Shown: positions 32,237-45,031, counted from the first letter of the stretch. The stretch is 64,000 nt of DNA from Bisporella sp. PMI_857 (GCA_021307315.1 JAJSPD010000038.1:372001-436000); one strand, 5' to 3'. Notes: generated by a model not told the origin, from the sequence alone. Numbers and translations are program-made.

Positions 32237-33901
32237 CTACTTTGAAATATCTCCCCTTAAGGGATCGAATTCCCAGGCGCACAAAAGCCGGTCGTAAAAG
32301 CTGGTACTGAGACAGACCCTTTTGAGGTTGAACTCGTTTGGAAAAATGGCGTTGTTTTGAAAGTCTGGAGTTAAAGGCTGGAAGTCGGACGCATAGTTTA
32401 AGTCATGACCTACGCCTGGTCTGTGTCAGATCATCATGGTTCTATGTTATTGGAGCCATGGAAAGAGACTTACTGCCTACAACATTGATTGTCCAGCGTC
32501 CATCGCTATAAATTACATCGAGTACTCGGGATCCAGCATGCATACATGATGCCAAGACTCTGTACTTGCTTGGTCTATTTGTCGAAGTGACGTCCTGATT
32601 GACGTCCTGATTGACGTCCTGATTGACGAGCTTTAACTTCCAGACACCGCCTCCAATTTCAACCTCCGTATGAGTTTGTGGCCTCGAAGAGGAAGCATCA
32701 CCATATGGCGCATATACTCGAACGTACCCATCATATCCTCCAGTTAGTAACAGAGGGTTTGAATTGGAAAACTACTTGTTCTATTAGGTGGGTTATTTTG
32801 ACTAGTTGGGAGGTTCTTTGACCTACATCTGGTCCTCTAAGTGGTAGAATTGCCGTGAGGCCACTATCATGTGGCCTAAATTTTCTATGAGGAAGCTGCA
32901 ATTCTGCTTCAAAATCGTATTCTTTCGTAGAGTCGAGGTGCAGGAGGCAACTGATACGTAGGGTAGATTCTCTCACGTCATCGCCACCTGTATATATATC
33001 TTTATGTAGTTAGCACCATCCGTTGATCATCATGAGTGTTATAAGTCTAGCGAGGGGTTAAGGCGTACAAGTCGCATCTTTAGGGCTCTTTGAGTACGGC
33101 GACCATGCACAACACTCGGCTTTTTGACTATGGCTTATCAACGGGCCATGTTCGGTCAAATATGAGTCGAACTCCCAGCTTTTGAACCGTATCACGTGAA
33201 TCTCGCCCGTGTTCAGAGTCATCACCATAGCCGGCGGAGGAGGAAACTCTGTATGTGGGTACCATGCGAAGCTTAAGATGAGAGTATCATTATCTTCGGT
33301 ATCTGGGAAGATTTGGTGACGGATGACTTCCTTGATACCAACCTTGTTACTCGCTGGGGCTTTCACCAGCTTAAGAATCTACAAGATACCAGTCATTCAT
33401 TTTTCGATATGGAATGAAAGTGGCAAAAAGCATGGGCTTGAGAAGTACTAACACTGATATTACCAGTGCTGTCCGAAGCTCCGAAGGTCAAGGCGCCAGG
33501 CAGAAAATGGATGTCAAGGATCGCAGACTGAGCTGGGGTAAGCCGTGGTTAGTCATATGGTGCTTGGAGGGTGATTTCCATCGAACCATGTCATACTTTG
33601 AACGGAATCAAGTATATCTCTGATAATGTAAGTCAGATGCCTGAATCCTTCCTCCACCAGAGTAGACTCACAAGTTTCCGTCATTGAGGCGGAACAAAAC
33701 CAAACTGCCATTTCGCGTTTGAGGTCCAGCTATTTTCTCGTGTACGTCATCCTTGACCAGGTTATATGTCCCAACAACGAACAGATCACGGCTGGGGTTC
33801 ACATCCTCATGCCAAGGAACAAATTCGACACAACTAGGAGGAAGGTCGAGCAGCACCTGGGATATGGGGGTAATTGACGAGCTGTACTTGCTGGGATCCA
33901 T
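32237..33901 (-). CDS. DPH7: Diphthamide biosynthesis protein 7 (WD40 methylesterase), 7 exons
   Basis: Dph7 removes a methyl ester from the diphthine intermediate so that diphthamide can be completed on elongation factor 2. Seven exons, 33901-33672, 33619-33597, 33532-33453, 33378-33069, 32987-32827, 32771-32474 and 32415-32237, sum to exactly 427 codons. The N-terminus ISQVLLDLPPSCVEFVPWHE followed by FVVGTYNL and RNGSLVLFRL is diagnostic; later WD-like blocks include AILDIHFLPGALTFGASDST, CGGDDVRESTLRISC, FSNSNPLLLTGGYDGYVRVY and LNYASDFQPL. Exon 2 is a 23-base micro-exon. A 12-base unit repeated three times near the end adds repeated NQDV units. Start ATG 33901 gives MDPSKYSSSITP. The gene looks intact but is unusually intron-rich. 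Confidence 0.88.
32589..32624. repeat. 12-bp minisatellite, three copies, inside DPH7
   Basis: GACGTCCTGATT repeated three times without mismatch; on the coding (minus) strand it encodes repeated Asn-Gln-Asp-Val. Because the unit is a multiple of three, copy-number change keeps the frame. Confidence 0.95.
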
Positions 33902-34295
33902 AATAGCTTCCTCAAACCAGGTATCATTAAAAAAGAAAACCAAAGGCGCAGTGTGCCCTTAGTTGCTTGTAACAGGCAATGCTGCAGGTTGTCGAATGAT
34001 TGAAGCACATCGCTCGGGTATGAAAAAGCAATGTTCCCCGGGAGATCAAACGTCGTTCCCCGGCCCGCCAAGACTCAACAATGATTCTTATTTGTTTCCT
34101 TCCTCATCTCAGCTCACAAGTTTGTTCAAATATTTACGGTTGCTGCTCGAGAAGGCGGACCGAGTAATAATGGGAATCTTCTTTGAGTCTAGTAACATCA
34201 TGCCCACTGATATAACACTTTATGTGGCGCTTTCTCCTTAATACTTGAGCCTTGATCTATCCTTTGTCCATCATTCTTTCTTTGGGCTTCATACA
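33902..34295. promoter_or_regulatory. Divergent promoter region DPH7 / DUF1917-like gene
   Basis: 394 bases between two divergent start codons; must serve both. No specific motif named. Confidence 0.45.
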
Positions 34296-35492
34296 ATGGC
34301 CATAAAAACAAACCCTTTCACAACTCCCACAGAGGAGTCCGGTTATCTCTCTGATGACTCTTCATTCTACGGTATCACTAGTTCAGCTTTAACCCCTGCA
34401 CATTTCCCTTGTAAGCCTCACTCACGTTCCTATCAGGTGACACACCAACGAAACAGGATCTTTCAGCCCGAGCATCCAGCTTCAGTGCCGCTCACTACTT
34501 CAAAATACACCTTCCGTCACCAACGGAAATCGCTTTAGCAAATCGAGCAAAGATGGCCTTCCGGTCTTCCTCAACACTATACAATCCATACGAAGGTGCA
34601 TCGTGGGCTCGACAACTAGGGGAGAGCGTTGATGATTTCTTGAGGAGAATTCCGCCTAGGACAACTCAAGGCACAGAAGAGGCACCGTGGATATATGTTG
34701 CGAACCCGTACCGGAAGGCGCCGGCTGCAAGACCAGAAGCGACCGAGGCCCCGCCAGAGGAAGAAAGTGATTGGGCAGGGTTTGTGGTAAGAGGGAATGA
34801 GATGTTGGAGGAGATTGTGCGGGTTAGGAATGAGATTGCGAGGCAAAACGAAGGGAGAACAAGGAGCGTGATCACGGGAATGGTTAATGTGGAAAAGGAT
34901 AAGCTGGTCCATGCGCTGAGAGATGCGGCAAAGAGGTTGAAATGTACTTCTGGAAAGGTATGTTGTTTCTTAGTTCATATTCACAATGGGCACATATGGA
35001 GAAAGTTGTGTCGTGGCTAAATATCGATAGTGGATGTTATTCGTCGACCCGATTGAAATAAACGCAGTCTGGTCTGTTGTTGCTCATGCGACAGCGAATA
35101 ACCAACTCGGAATTGCGTCGAAAGTCGCACCAGACTTCGGCGATCCACGAAAGGAAAGACTAGTTTGTATATACACCAAGGACTTTACGGATATCGAGGA
35201 TGTGACTCGAGTTGCTCGGAGGATGAAAGATCTGGGCCTCATTGAGGCGAAAAAGGCGATTTACTACAAATGTGGTAAGATCCTTTGATTGATTAGTCCT
35301 GAAAACGGAGCTGAAAATGCAGTAGACGCATATACATATCTTGGTATTGCCAGAGATAACCAGTGGGACATCAAACCCTCCCTGTACAGCTCGAAGGATA
35401 TCTTGTCTGAAGGAGGGCAGAAGAAAGTCCCTCATTTTTTTTATAAAAAGGAGGAGAAAGATAATCGGCCTGATATAATGGATTGGGAGTAG
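34296..35492 (+). CDS. DUF1917-like protein (BLES03/UPF0696-related), 4 exons
   Basis: Exons 34296-34410, 34467-34957, 35031-35274 and 35326-35492 join to 338 aa with consistent phases. Blocks typical of this fungal family are NPYEGASWARQLGESVDDFL, RRIPPRTTQGTEEAPWIYVA, the post-intron block WMLFVDPIEINAVWSVVAHA, RLVCIYTKDFTDIEDVTRV and DAYTYLGIARDNQWDIKPSL, then a Lys-rich tail. The fold is thought to be eIF4E-like, but no biochemical role is established. Intron 1 (GTAAGC..TTTCAG, 56 bases) links the short first exon (GYLSDDSSFYG) to the rest; internal ATG 34553 is a poorer start because the family has an N-terminal extension. Confidence 0.78.
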
Positions 35493-35680
35493 CTGCTTTC
35501 CATGTTAGATACCCTTTTGCAGATATCTTTTATTGCTTGGCTCTGATAGCCGGCTTCTGTAATTACCTGCCTAACAAATATACCCGAGAAGCGGTCTCAG
35601 CGCGTAGGATGTGGTTGGAAATGGTATAATTTTTATGTCCCATACATATCTCATCCTTATAAATCATAAGCCATAACTTA

Positions 35681-36308
35681 TCAGTCATCGTTCGCTCCAT
35701 CTCCCACAAAATCTGCGGTTTCTTTAAGATGGAGAACCAGCCTATATGCGGAGTTTCCATTTAAATAATACCGATGCAATTTTTTACTCCTTATAAATCC
35801 TAGTCGCTCATACAGTTTTATGGCTGGAATATTCGTTTCCTCCGTTTCTAGCACTACCTCATCTGCATTCCGCTCGATCATGGCGTTAATGGCCTTCTTG
35901 ACCAGCGTTGTTGCAATTCCATGGCCTCGATGTGTAGTCGTAACAGCTAGCATAGCAATATATCCGCGCAGGGTAGGAGGGGAATGCGACTGATGTGTCT
36001 CGAGTTTGCAAACGACAACCCCAATCAATTTATCTGTGGGTTGATCCAGTGCCTATCTTTGAATTAGTCTTTGCCCCTTGTAAATTAGCTAGAGCCATAA
36101 ATACCATGAAGCACAAATCCCCCCATTGATACAGGAAGTAGCGATATACATATATGCTATAAGGCTCACTCAGCTCTTCTTTCATGAGCGCCCGTATTGA
36201 CGGCAGGTATTTTCTCTCGAGACCATGTTCATACTGAAGATATCGCAATTCCGCAGGCAACTTCTGAGTCTTCTGACTTTCCGACTCATCGGTCGACTGC
36301 TCTGTCAT
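35681..36308 (-). CDS. NAA30: N-alpha-acetyltransferase 30, NatC catalytic subunit (GNAT), 2 exons
   Basis: Catalytic subunit of NatC, which acetylates N-termini such as Met-Leu/Ile/Phe on nascent chains at the ribosome. Exons 36308-36105 and 36052-35681 give 191 aa. The intron (GTATTT..GATAG) rebuilds [24 protein letters not shown] features: acetyl-CoA binding loop [16 protein letters not shown] (Q/RxxGxG/A type), [20 protein letters not shown] and [20 protein letters not shown], the last being specific to the Naa30/Mak3 group. Length is normal. The divergent LRO1 start lies 270 bases away. Confidence 0.92.
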
Positions 36309-36578
36309 CTCTGCGCAACCATCGAAAAAAGGGTTTGGAAAAGTGTTAATATAAGCTTTGGACGGATGTGGTACCTTTCACATGCAACGGAACAACAAGG
36401 CTGAGACCGCATTTTGAAACCTCCAGCGACCCTTGTCTGCCAAGGAAACCCTCTAAAACATTCGATATATTACGTAGTGCCCCGTTCTGTTGCACCCAAT
36501 TATTTTCAATAATCTTTCTTGCATATCATGCCATTTTGACACCGGCAGTGCGACTTAGTACAAATACTACCTCCTGAC

Positions 36579-38677
36579 ATGATGGAGTCCCTCCGTCATC
36601 GGTTTTTGGGGGTTTCGAACCCAGAGAACAAGAGAGAGGATTCTCCCGTAAAAGCCGAAGAAGTACAGCTTGCGCCAGTCTCGAAAATCATGAAGGATGG
36701 CCATAAGAAAGAGCGCGGGAAACGCAAGACGGGATTTATCTTTTTCTTGGGTGGTTTGGTCGGGATAGTAGCGGCGGGTTTCTTTGCGCAGAAGAGCGAC
36801 TTGATCGACTTTCCGGAGTTTGGGGAACTTTCTATGGATAGCTTGATAGATGTGCTACCGAGCGGATTCATGAAAGATGCCAGGGACCTGGTGAAAGGCG
36901 AGAGGGAAGCTGTCAACTATGATTCTTTTGCAGTAGGATTGAAGCTACGGAAAGAGGGTATTAGAGCAGATCATCCTGTTATTATGATACCTGGTGTTAT
37001 TTCGACTGGCTTGGAGTCTTGGGGCACGACGAATAGTTCGCGGCAGTACTTCAGGAAACGGCTTTGGGGCAGTTGGAGCATGATGCGCGCATTGGTTGTC
37101 GACAAGGAAGGGTGGAAGAGACACATTATGCTAGACAAACATACAGGACTTGACCCGAAGAATATTAAGCTGAGAGCTGCCCAAGGGTTTGACGCGGCAG
37201 ACTTTTTTATTACAGGATATTGGATATGGTAGGTGGCACCATTTTTAGCTTTCAAGGAAAGATTATTAAAATCTCTCCCAGGAACAAAATCTTGGAAAAC
37301 CTAGCGACGATTGGGTACGATCCTCAGAATAGTTTTACTGCCGCTTATGATTGGCGACTCTCCTACAAGAACCTTGAGGTTCGGGACCAATATTTCACCA
37401 GGTTGAAGTCATATGTTGAGCTGGCCCACAAGGTCTCTCATAAGAAAGTAACCTTGGTATCACATTCCATGGGAAGTCAGGTTCTGTTCTACTTCTTCCA
37501 TTGGGTAGCTGCGGCAGATGGCGGAGCAGGTGGTGACGACTGGGTTGAAAAACATGTTGACTCATGGATTAACATTAGTGGGTGCATGTTAGGGGCTTTA
37601 AAAGGATTGCCGGCAGTTTTGTCTGGAGAAATGAAGGATACGGCGCAGCTAAACGCATTTGCTGTCTATGGTCTCGAAAGGTTTCTAAGCAGGGAAGAGC
37701 GTGCCGAGATCTTTAGGGCTATGCCTGGTATCAGTTCTATGCTGCCCATGGGTGGTGACGCTGTTTGGGGTAACGCAACGTGGGCACCAGATGACAAGCC
37801 TGGGCAAGAAGTAAGCTATGGCCAATTTTTGAACTTCAAGACCCAAAATGGTACATCAAGCTACCGAAATTTGACCGTGGCGGAAAGCATGTCCTATCTT
37901 CTCGACACATCAGAGGACTGGTATGCAAAAGCAGTTAAAGGGAGCTATTCTCATGGAATCGCATACACCACTGCTGAAGTACAAGCAAATGAGAAAGACC
38001 AGAAAAAGTGGATCAATCCTCTTGAGACACGTCTTCCACTCGCTCCTTCATTAAAGATATATTGTTTCTATGGTATGAATTTCTCATCTATTGTATGCAT
38101 CTCTAAAGCTAATGTCTTGCTAGGTGTTGGGAAACCAGCCGAACGAGCTTATTATTACCGTAATTCTGAGAATCCCCTTTCTTCTCTCAACATAACTATC
38201 GACACTGGATTAACTCGCGATAATATCGACCACGGAGTTATTCTAGGCGAAGGCGATGGCACAGTTAATTTATTGTCTCTTGGATATATGTGCAACAAAG
38301 GTTGGCACATGCATCGTTACAATCCTGCCGGTGTTCAAGTCAAGGTTTATGAAATGCCTCATGAGCCCGATCGCTTCTCTCCTCGAGGCGGCCCTAACAC
38401 GGGAGATCATGTTGACATTCTCGGAAGACAAAGTCTGAACGACATGATTCTCAGAGTCGCGGCCGGTCATGGAGACGAAATAGGAGAGAGTGTAGTTAGC
38501 AATATCTATAAATATGCTGACCGTGTCAAGATTAGCGAAGAAGAGGAGCATAAGGATCGTTTCTTTCAGAGGATCAGCAAGAAGCTCAAGAAAGCTGAGA
38601 AGAAATTTGAAGATGAGATGGAGAGACTGGGAGACAAGATCGAGGAGAAACTCGAGAAGTTCCATGACCAACTGTGA
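36579..38677 (+). CDS. LRO1: Phospholipid:diacylglycerol acyltransferase (PDAT, Lro1)
   Basis: ER enzyme that makes triacylglycerol by moving an acyl chain from phospholipid to diacylglycerol. Exons 36579-37228, 37282-38072 and 38124-38677 give 664 aa, the normal size. A short cytosolic Lys-rich N-terminus leads into one membrane anchor (TGFIFFLGGLVGIVAAGFFA, residues about 51-70). The lumenal LCAT-like domain has the lid/oxyanion block PGVISTGLESWG, nucleophile Ser about 279 in VSHSMGSQ, the acid in GEGDGTVNLLS and the His in NTGDHVDILG. The C-terminus adds an unusual charged coiled coil (RISKKLKKAEKKFEDEMERL). Introns rebuild GYWIW/NKILENL and YG/VGKPAERAY. All catalytic residues are present. 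Confidence 0.95.
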
Positions 38678-39280
38678 TAATGATATATATGGGATGGCAT
38701 AGCTTGGGAATTAATGAGGTGTTTTGGTGTGACGGCATACGGTAGAGATAGAATTATACCCGGGTACATTACCTTCGATGGTGTTGTATAATATAAGGAA
38801 TGCGGGCGGTGATAGGGATGTAATGAGCATGAATGCCTGTGGCTACGGCGGCCTGATACTATTTGTTACTATTCATCTGAAGTCTTATCTTAAGAAGGTA
38901 TGTCTTAGGTGCTCCGCCTATTTGTCGGCGTTTGAAAGGAGGTGTGTCTCGTGGTCGTCTCTCCCTGCGATCATGTGCTAGGAGTCCGAGAAGAAAATGA
39001 GACAGTATAAAGTCTATTGGCACCTTTCAGGGAGAGAAATATCAATAGAAAAGAAAAGACAAGAAAGAATTTAGATCCTTTTAGATTTCAACAATCAAAA
39101 ACTTCGGCGTTGAGTGTTATATTTGTCTGGGACTCTGAAATCATGGGCAACTTCTTGGCAAGGCTGAACGGATTAACCTTTATCCGGCCGCGTCTTGCAA
39201 AAGCTACCTTGAGCCTCAGCATACATGACCATCAACCACAACCAATTCAGCTTCCACCCGATCCCCCAAAACCTCCCACA
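38678..39280. promoter_or_regulatory. LRO1 3' region and RPN12 promoter
   Basis: About 600 bases between tandem genes. An open frame continues upstream of the RPN12 start (with an in-frame ATG at 39143) but the added residues are unlike the family, so it is taken as 5' UTR. Confidence 0.5.
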
Positions 39281-40266
39281 ATGGCAGAACGCGAGCTCCA
39301 AGACCTGTTACGAAAGCTGAAGTCATCAAATGACTATCAATCGTCATTATCGCTCCTCTCAAAGGCCAAGTTGGCATTATTAAAAGCCCATGCTTTAACG
39401 CCTCTTGTATGTAGCGCAACCTCTATTTGTCAGATTATCAGAAGGCCGGGTTGCTCCTGTCGAGACGGCAGATGCTGTGATATAGTGGATTGGAACTGAC
39501 AGATTTGCAGGAAACAACATCCACACCTCTCCTTAATCTCGCACGGGAAACCTTCGAGCAAGGTGCCCTCCTCTCTATCCGCGCTAAAGATCCCGATGCC
39601 TTCACCCGCTACGTCCACCAACTGACGCCCTTCTATGAGCTGCCTTCTTCGCGCCTCAATAGTGTACATAGCGAAAAGAATAAGATCACCGGTCTCTACC
39701 TCCTTCTCTTACTCACTATGGGCAACTACTCCGGTTTTCACACCGAGATGGAAGGACTGGAGACGAGATTTGAAGGCAAGGGGAGTGTGGAGGATGATAG
39801 ATTCTTGGGATACCCGATTCGGTTGGAGCGGTGGCTGATGGAGGGGAGCTACGATTTGGTGTGGAAGGCGATGGCGAGTGGTGAGGTGCCGAGTGAGGAG
39901 TATGCTGTATTCAGTGAGGTATGCTCAGGATCTTTCATATGTTATCCCATGTCGAGAAATCGAAGACAGAAAAGCTGACAAAACCAGATCCTCACATCCC
40001 AAATCCGCTCCGAGATTGCATCCTGCAGCGAAACCGCATACCCCTCTCTCCCAATCTCCTCGACAAAGGACCTTCTCTTTCTTCAATCTGAAGGTGAAGT
40101 CGTGTCGTTTGCGCAGCAGAGAGGATGGGCAATTCATGACGGCAGGATATATTTCCCGAATCAGGCGAAGGTCAATGTGGATGAGGAAGGTAACGAGAAG
40201 GAGACCAGTCAGATAGCGATTGAGAATACCTTGGGGTATGCGAGAGAGTTGGAGACTATTGTTTAG
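39281..40266 (+). CDS. RPN12: 26S proteasome regulatory subunit Rpn12 (PSMD8)
   Basis: Lid subunit of the 19S regulatory particle, the last to join during lid assembly. Exons 39281-39406, 39511-39918 and 39988-40266 (all phase 0) give 270 aa, close to the 274 of yeast. Start MAERELQDLLRKLKSS; the helical-repeat part contains RETFEQGALLSIRAKDPDAF and NKITGLYLLLLLTMGNYSGF; the PCI/CSN8-like C-terminal part has EIASCSETAYPSLPISSTKD, LLFLQSEGEVVSFAQQRGW and ends NTLGYARELETIV. Introns are GTATGT/TGCAG and GTATGC/CCAG. Confidence 0.93.
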
Positions 40267-40563
40267 GAGGATGCTCTGAATGCTACAATAGGAGAGACGA
40301 AAGAGACAAATCAATCCCATTTTGATGTAGAAGCATAGTGGTAGTGGAAAAGCGATGAGGCAGCATGGCATATGTATTCTAGACACTGGCGGCGCTATGG
40401 CGTCCCTTCACTAATGAGAACATCAAATCATGGCTTATGATCATCCATTTTGCTCTATCTACCCATCGTGACATCTTAACATGCAACCAGAATATGCCGG
40501 ATGTCATCTGGGTCTACTATTTTGCCCCAAAACTCCATTTTTCATACCAACATGATGATAGGT

Positions 40564-43500
40564 TTACGCGACAAGTTTCAACCCACTACCCTTCTTTCCA
40601 ATCTCACAGACGCCACATACTGAACAGACGCTGCCCTTGTACTTGGCCTGATACTTGCTGCCATCAAATGCACAAACTTCGAAGGCGCTGCCTTTGTAGA
40701 TGGGAGTGTATGATGCGGCGCAGACGTCAAATTCAGCGAACTGGTCAAACTCGATCTCGATAGCATCCGAAGGGTTCCGCTCACACTGTGCCTTGATCTT
40801 TCGTGCCTGAATCCAATGTTAGAATGATTTACGGTAGGAAAAGTCATTAACTGATACATACATTTTCTAAAGCCTTGGCACTACCGCCATTTGCCACTAT
40901 CCGGTTAGCGAAGCTCAAGGCGGCGCTAAGATTCTTGTTTTGGAATGCGGACTTCATGGCGCTGATGAGGGTGAGTTGTCTATGAGGGACCTCTAGTTTG
41001 GGAATGGTGAAGTAAGCAGATAATTCTAAAGAACGCTTGAGCAATCCAGGTGACTTTTGAATCTCCTCGGCTGAGCCGATGCTTCGTCGTGTCAACTCGA
41101 TACCCATGGCTACACTGTACTCGGAGGCGGAGGCGATCAACTTCTTAGCCTCCTCTACCTCAGATTCAGTAGATACAGCGTTGACGATAAGGGCGTGAAG
41201 AATGCCTTTGAAAATTTTGGCACAGTCTTCGAGCTTGTTAGCACGCATGGCATCGTATCCTTTCTGAAGATCTACGGATGCCAAGGTTTCGATATCACGG
41301 GGAATAATAGGAAGAACGTTTCGAGGATTGGTCTCGTCAAGTGTTCTTCGGACGTAGTTGACCAGAGGAGGAAGACCAGCGGATGCTGGGAGATATGTCT
41401 TGGTAGCTTGGTATACCTCCAAGAAGCGCGGCTTCAGGGGCTCGAAGTTGACAGCACCAAGCTGACGGTTTAGCAGCTGCATAGCACTCTCGAAAGATCC
41501 TCCAGCCGCGTGATCCGCGGCCAAAGGCGAGTTGCGAGCCCAAATATCTGCTTCGCTGATCCCAGCCCCACCAGCTTCTTCGGTGTCCACATTGACGAAG
41601 CCTTCATCTTCAGGAACAATATCATCGCCCATGTCCCATCCACCTGCATCCTCGTCATCATCTGCATCAATTAGAGGCCCAGTCTTCTTGGTACTTTCAT
41701 CCTCAGCCCCCTCCTCGAAGCCAAAACCATTGGACGTTGTTGCGGGCTCATCCTCTAATGACAATCCTTCAACCTGGCCAAGTAGGGCCTTCTCGAAGAA
41801 TGATTGGGATGTAGCTTTAGTGGGCCAGTTGGCCTTGTAGGTTGCGACAATAGGTTTAGGTGGAGTGAGGGGAGATCCAAGGTTCGGGAGTGAGATTTGA
41901 TCTTCTGTAAGACCAGTAGCTTCTAAAATAGACGCACATTCCTCCTCAAGGCCATGAGATTTAGCAGTCATATATGCGAGAGGATCTTGTGTAAATTAGT
42001 GTGTGTACTTATTTTGTCTAGAAATGAACCACTTACATAGGTCAATCTCCTTGAACATGTTGATTCTATCTTCAACATCTCCTAGGTATAAAGCGTTCTG
42101 GAATCTAGCGGTGAAGTCCCCACGGTGCTCGGCGATTCGAGCCATACGGGTGAGTTTAGCTTCATCACCTGTAGCTAGGTACAAGAAAGACAACTTGTCG
42201 AACTGTCGTAACTTTTGATATGTCATCTCAACAATTTGGTGGTTGCCGTGGGCGAGGGCTTCGGTGCTCAACCTTGACCAAAGTTTAGGCCTATCTAGCT
42301 GCTTCGCCATCTCAACAGCAACATCTAAGTTGCCACACTCAATCGCCAATTCAAAGCGTGTTTGCGGATCCTGCACAAATTGAAGAGCAATCTCTGGGTA
42401 GCCTTTCTTTTGCAAGTATGAAATAATGCTTTGGCCCACAAGACTCGAAGTTTTGATGATATGTAACATCTCTTCATAATTTCGCTTCACAAGAGCGAGC
42501 TTGAACCGGTATTCCGTAGGATCAATCTCCAATTTTTTAGGCTTAGCATTACGATCTAGACAGTATACCGTATGCGACTTTACCCGCACAAGATACACAG
42601 TTTGGTCAAGAGTACGCACGATGCCGTTATCACCATTGAGAAGAGTGTACTTGATGTGGTTGAGAGTAGAGTAAAGAAGCACGCCAGCATCATCCCAGGT
42701 GGCGCTTTTGATCCGGATAGTTTCGTGAAGCGTACTGACCTGCTCCAGGGTCTTTGTGACAATAGTCACATTGTGCTTGCTTAATAAGGCAGCATAGAGA
42801 CCATCGTTAGACCATACGACATACTTTACGCCAGCAACAGCAAGTTCAGCAGTGCTTTTCTTCTGTTGAATATCATAAAGGTGAACAGCGGTAGGTGTAA
42901 TAAGAAGTAGATTTCCAGTACCTCCAAAGTATATGTCAGTAGTTCCAGTAGGCGGCTTGATGGTCTTTGTTGTAGAGTTGGTCAAATCCTTGATATCTAT
43001 TTGTTGACCAGCAGCGCTGAAAACTGCGAAACGATTTCGTGCTACAAACACAGCGGAGTTTCCCAAGCCACGGTGAGTAGCCGTAGCATCCATAGCGCCA
43101 GATCCATCCCTAGGTAGGTTGATGAGCTCGTATGAGCCACCGTCCGCTGGTGATGTAACCAAAATCGCACGTTCAGCTGGGTTATAGGAAAGTGACCGAG
43201 GCGGGACCCAAGGACTGCCAAGCTTCTTAAGAGTCAACAGAGTTGGGCTTTCAATGCTTTTTTGGAAATCATATGACCGAACATGCTTGTCTTTTGTGAT
43301 AAAGAAAAGGTTGTTCTGATAGAATGCCGAAGCAGGACGTTCCCGCTCAAGCTTGAATACCATCACACCATTGTCATGGCCAGCAGCGAACAGGTTGATC
43401 TCTGGATGAGCCGCAATGACCCAAAATCGATCGTTCTCTCGCTTGAAAGATTGCACGGACGTCCGCTTATTCAGATCCCATACACGTATCGTCTTATCCT

Positions 43501-44500
43501 CCCCGACAGACAAGATCAGATCTTGGTGGGGATGGAACAGGCACCCAGATGCATTTTGGAAGTGACCCCGGCAAGTATCTACCTCCCATGCTTTAGTCTC
43601 GCTCATTCTCCAAAGTTTAACCAGCCTATCATCTCCAGCAGACACAATAAGTGGGAGGGTTGGGTGGAAAGCGACCCAGTTTACCCCTCTGTCATGGCCC
43701 TCTAGCACAAATTTGACCACTGCATCTGTATTACCAAACATATCCGCTTGGTTCTGGTTTGATCTTGACATCTGATCTTCGAATGTCATAGACGTGGGAG
43801 CTGAGTGCTTTTTCCGTAGACCCGAAATATCCCAAACACGTACAGATTGGTCCAACGATGCTGAGACTACCAAATCATCCTTAGGGTGGAATTGCGCGCA
43901 CATTGTATAATGATTGTGTCCGGTCATAGTACAGACTGTTCGTGGTATTAGTGCATGATCTCACCCAAGCAACATTTCCACTTACTTAGAGATCTATTCT
44001 GCCAGTTCCAAATTCTAATTGTCTGATCATCAGAACTCGAAATAATCCAGGGGAGCTCATGATGGAAAAAGACGGTCCGAACATAATCCAAATGGCCATT
44101 CAGGGTGAAGAGACATCTGCGAGTCTGATACGACCAGACCTTAATCTTATAATCATCTCCACCAGACACGAAGAGGGGCTGTGTCTTGTGGAAGTCGATT
44201 CCTCTAACAGGCCCATCATGTTCCTCAAAGCGGTCAATCAGTGTACCCATGCGGTAGTCCCATAATTGAATAGTAGAGGAATGTAAAGACACCAAAATCC
44301 ATGGTCTATAAATTAGTTAGGAATAGAAGCGCAAAGGGGAACTCGGGCACTAAATACCTTTTAGGATGAAACGCAATGCCTTTTGCTCTAGAGGACTTGG
44401 ACTCGAACTATAGGGCTTGTCAGAACCTGCTGATATCTGCGCATCTTCAGTAATGATAGCATCATACCTTCGTCAGCATAGTAGGAGAAGATGAAGCCAT
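40564..44500 (-). CDS. COP1: Coatomer subunit alpha (COPI)
   Basis: Alpha-COP of the COPI coat that recycles cargo from Golgi to ER. Six exons, 44500-44468, 44407-44358, 44305-43986, 43935-42037, 41985-40862 and 40806-40564, sum to 1,223 codons (1,222 aa), as expected. The first exon encodes only [11 protein letters not shown]. Seven-bladed WD40 N-terminus: [74 protein letters not shown]; this domain binds dilysine ER-retrieval signals. A second WD-like part and helical solenoid follow, an acidic linker ([20 protein letters not shown]), then the epsilon-COP-binding C-terminus ending with Cys-rich [20 protein letters not shown]. Introns are 50-73 bases. Confidence 0.95.
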
Positions 44501-45031
44501 GGTGAAGGTCGCTGCGAGGGTCGAGGGGGCTTAGGTTTTGCGCATCAAGGACGCCAGGCGCCGAACTTGAGTATTTTCCACTTAATAGAATGCAGTTCAG
44601 AACACCGTATTCTTGAAATTAGGGTATTAAGGAGCGGTGTTGTGTTCGTGGGTGTTCGTCGTGAATTTGTGCGTATTGGTCGATTCGCTGTCCAGATGCT
44701 TGCTGGTGGTGGTGCTACGGTGGCCGCCTTGCGCTTTTGGTTCGTTGGAGCTTGAACGGGAGCTCCAGTCTTTTTTGGTCAAGGTGTCCACAACGTCAGT
44801 CCCGTTGATTAATTGACTGTCAGCCTTGCCTTTCTTTTCAATTGTTTCCTCGCTTTGTAGGATAGACTATCATGCCTCATTTCACCAGCATTTGAATCAA
44901 GGAAGCTCAATTCCGCTGGCGGACAGCTGCGTTCATTTATATCTGTCACCAGACTCGCAAGTATTGAATAAATCTAGCATACACTGCAGCTTTCCATACT
45001 TAAAAGGACAATTTCTCGCAAGAACGACAAA
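44501..45031. promoter_or_regulatory. Divergent promoter region COP1 / UGGT
   Basis: 531 bases between divergent starts of two secretory-pathway genes, COPI alpha and the ER folding sensor. A shared promoter would fit joint control by secretory load or ER stress, but no unfolded-protein-response element was identified by eye. Confidence 0.5.

Noticed and set aside
34520..34590. Alternative frame reading KDGLPVFLNT over the DUF1917-like start, suggesting a frameshift
   Set aside because: The spliced model through the GTAAGC/TTTCAG intron is continuous and in phase; the resemblance of the other frame could not be verified without a search.
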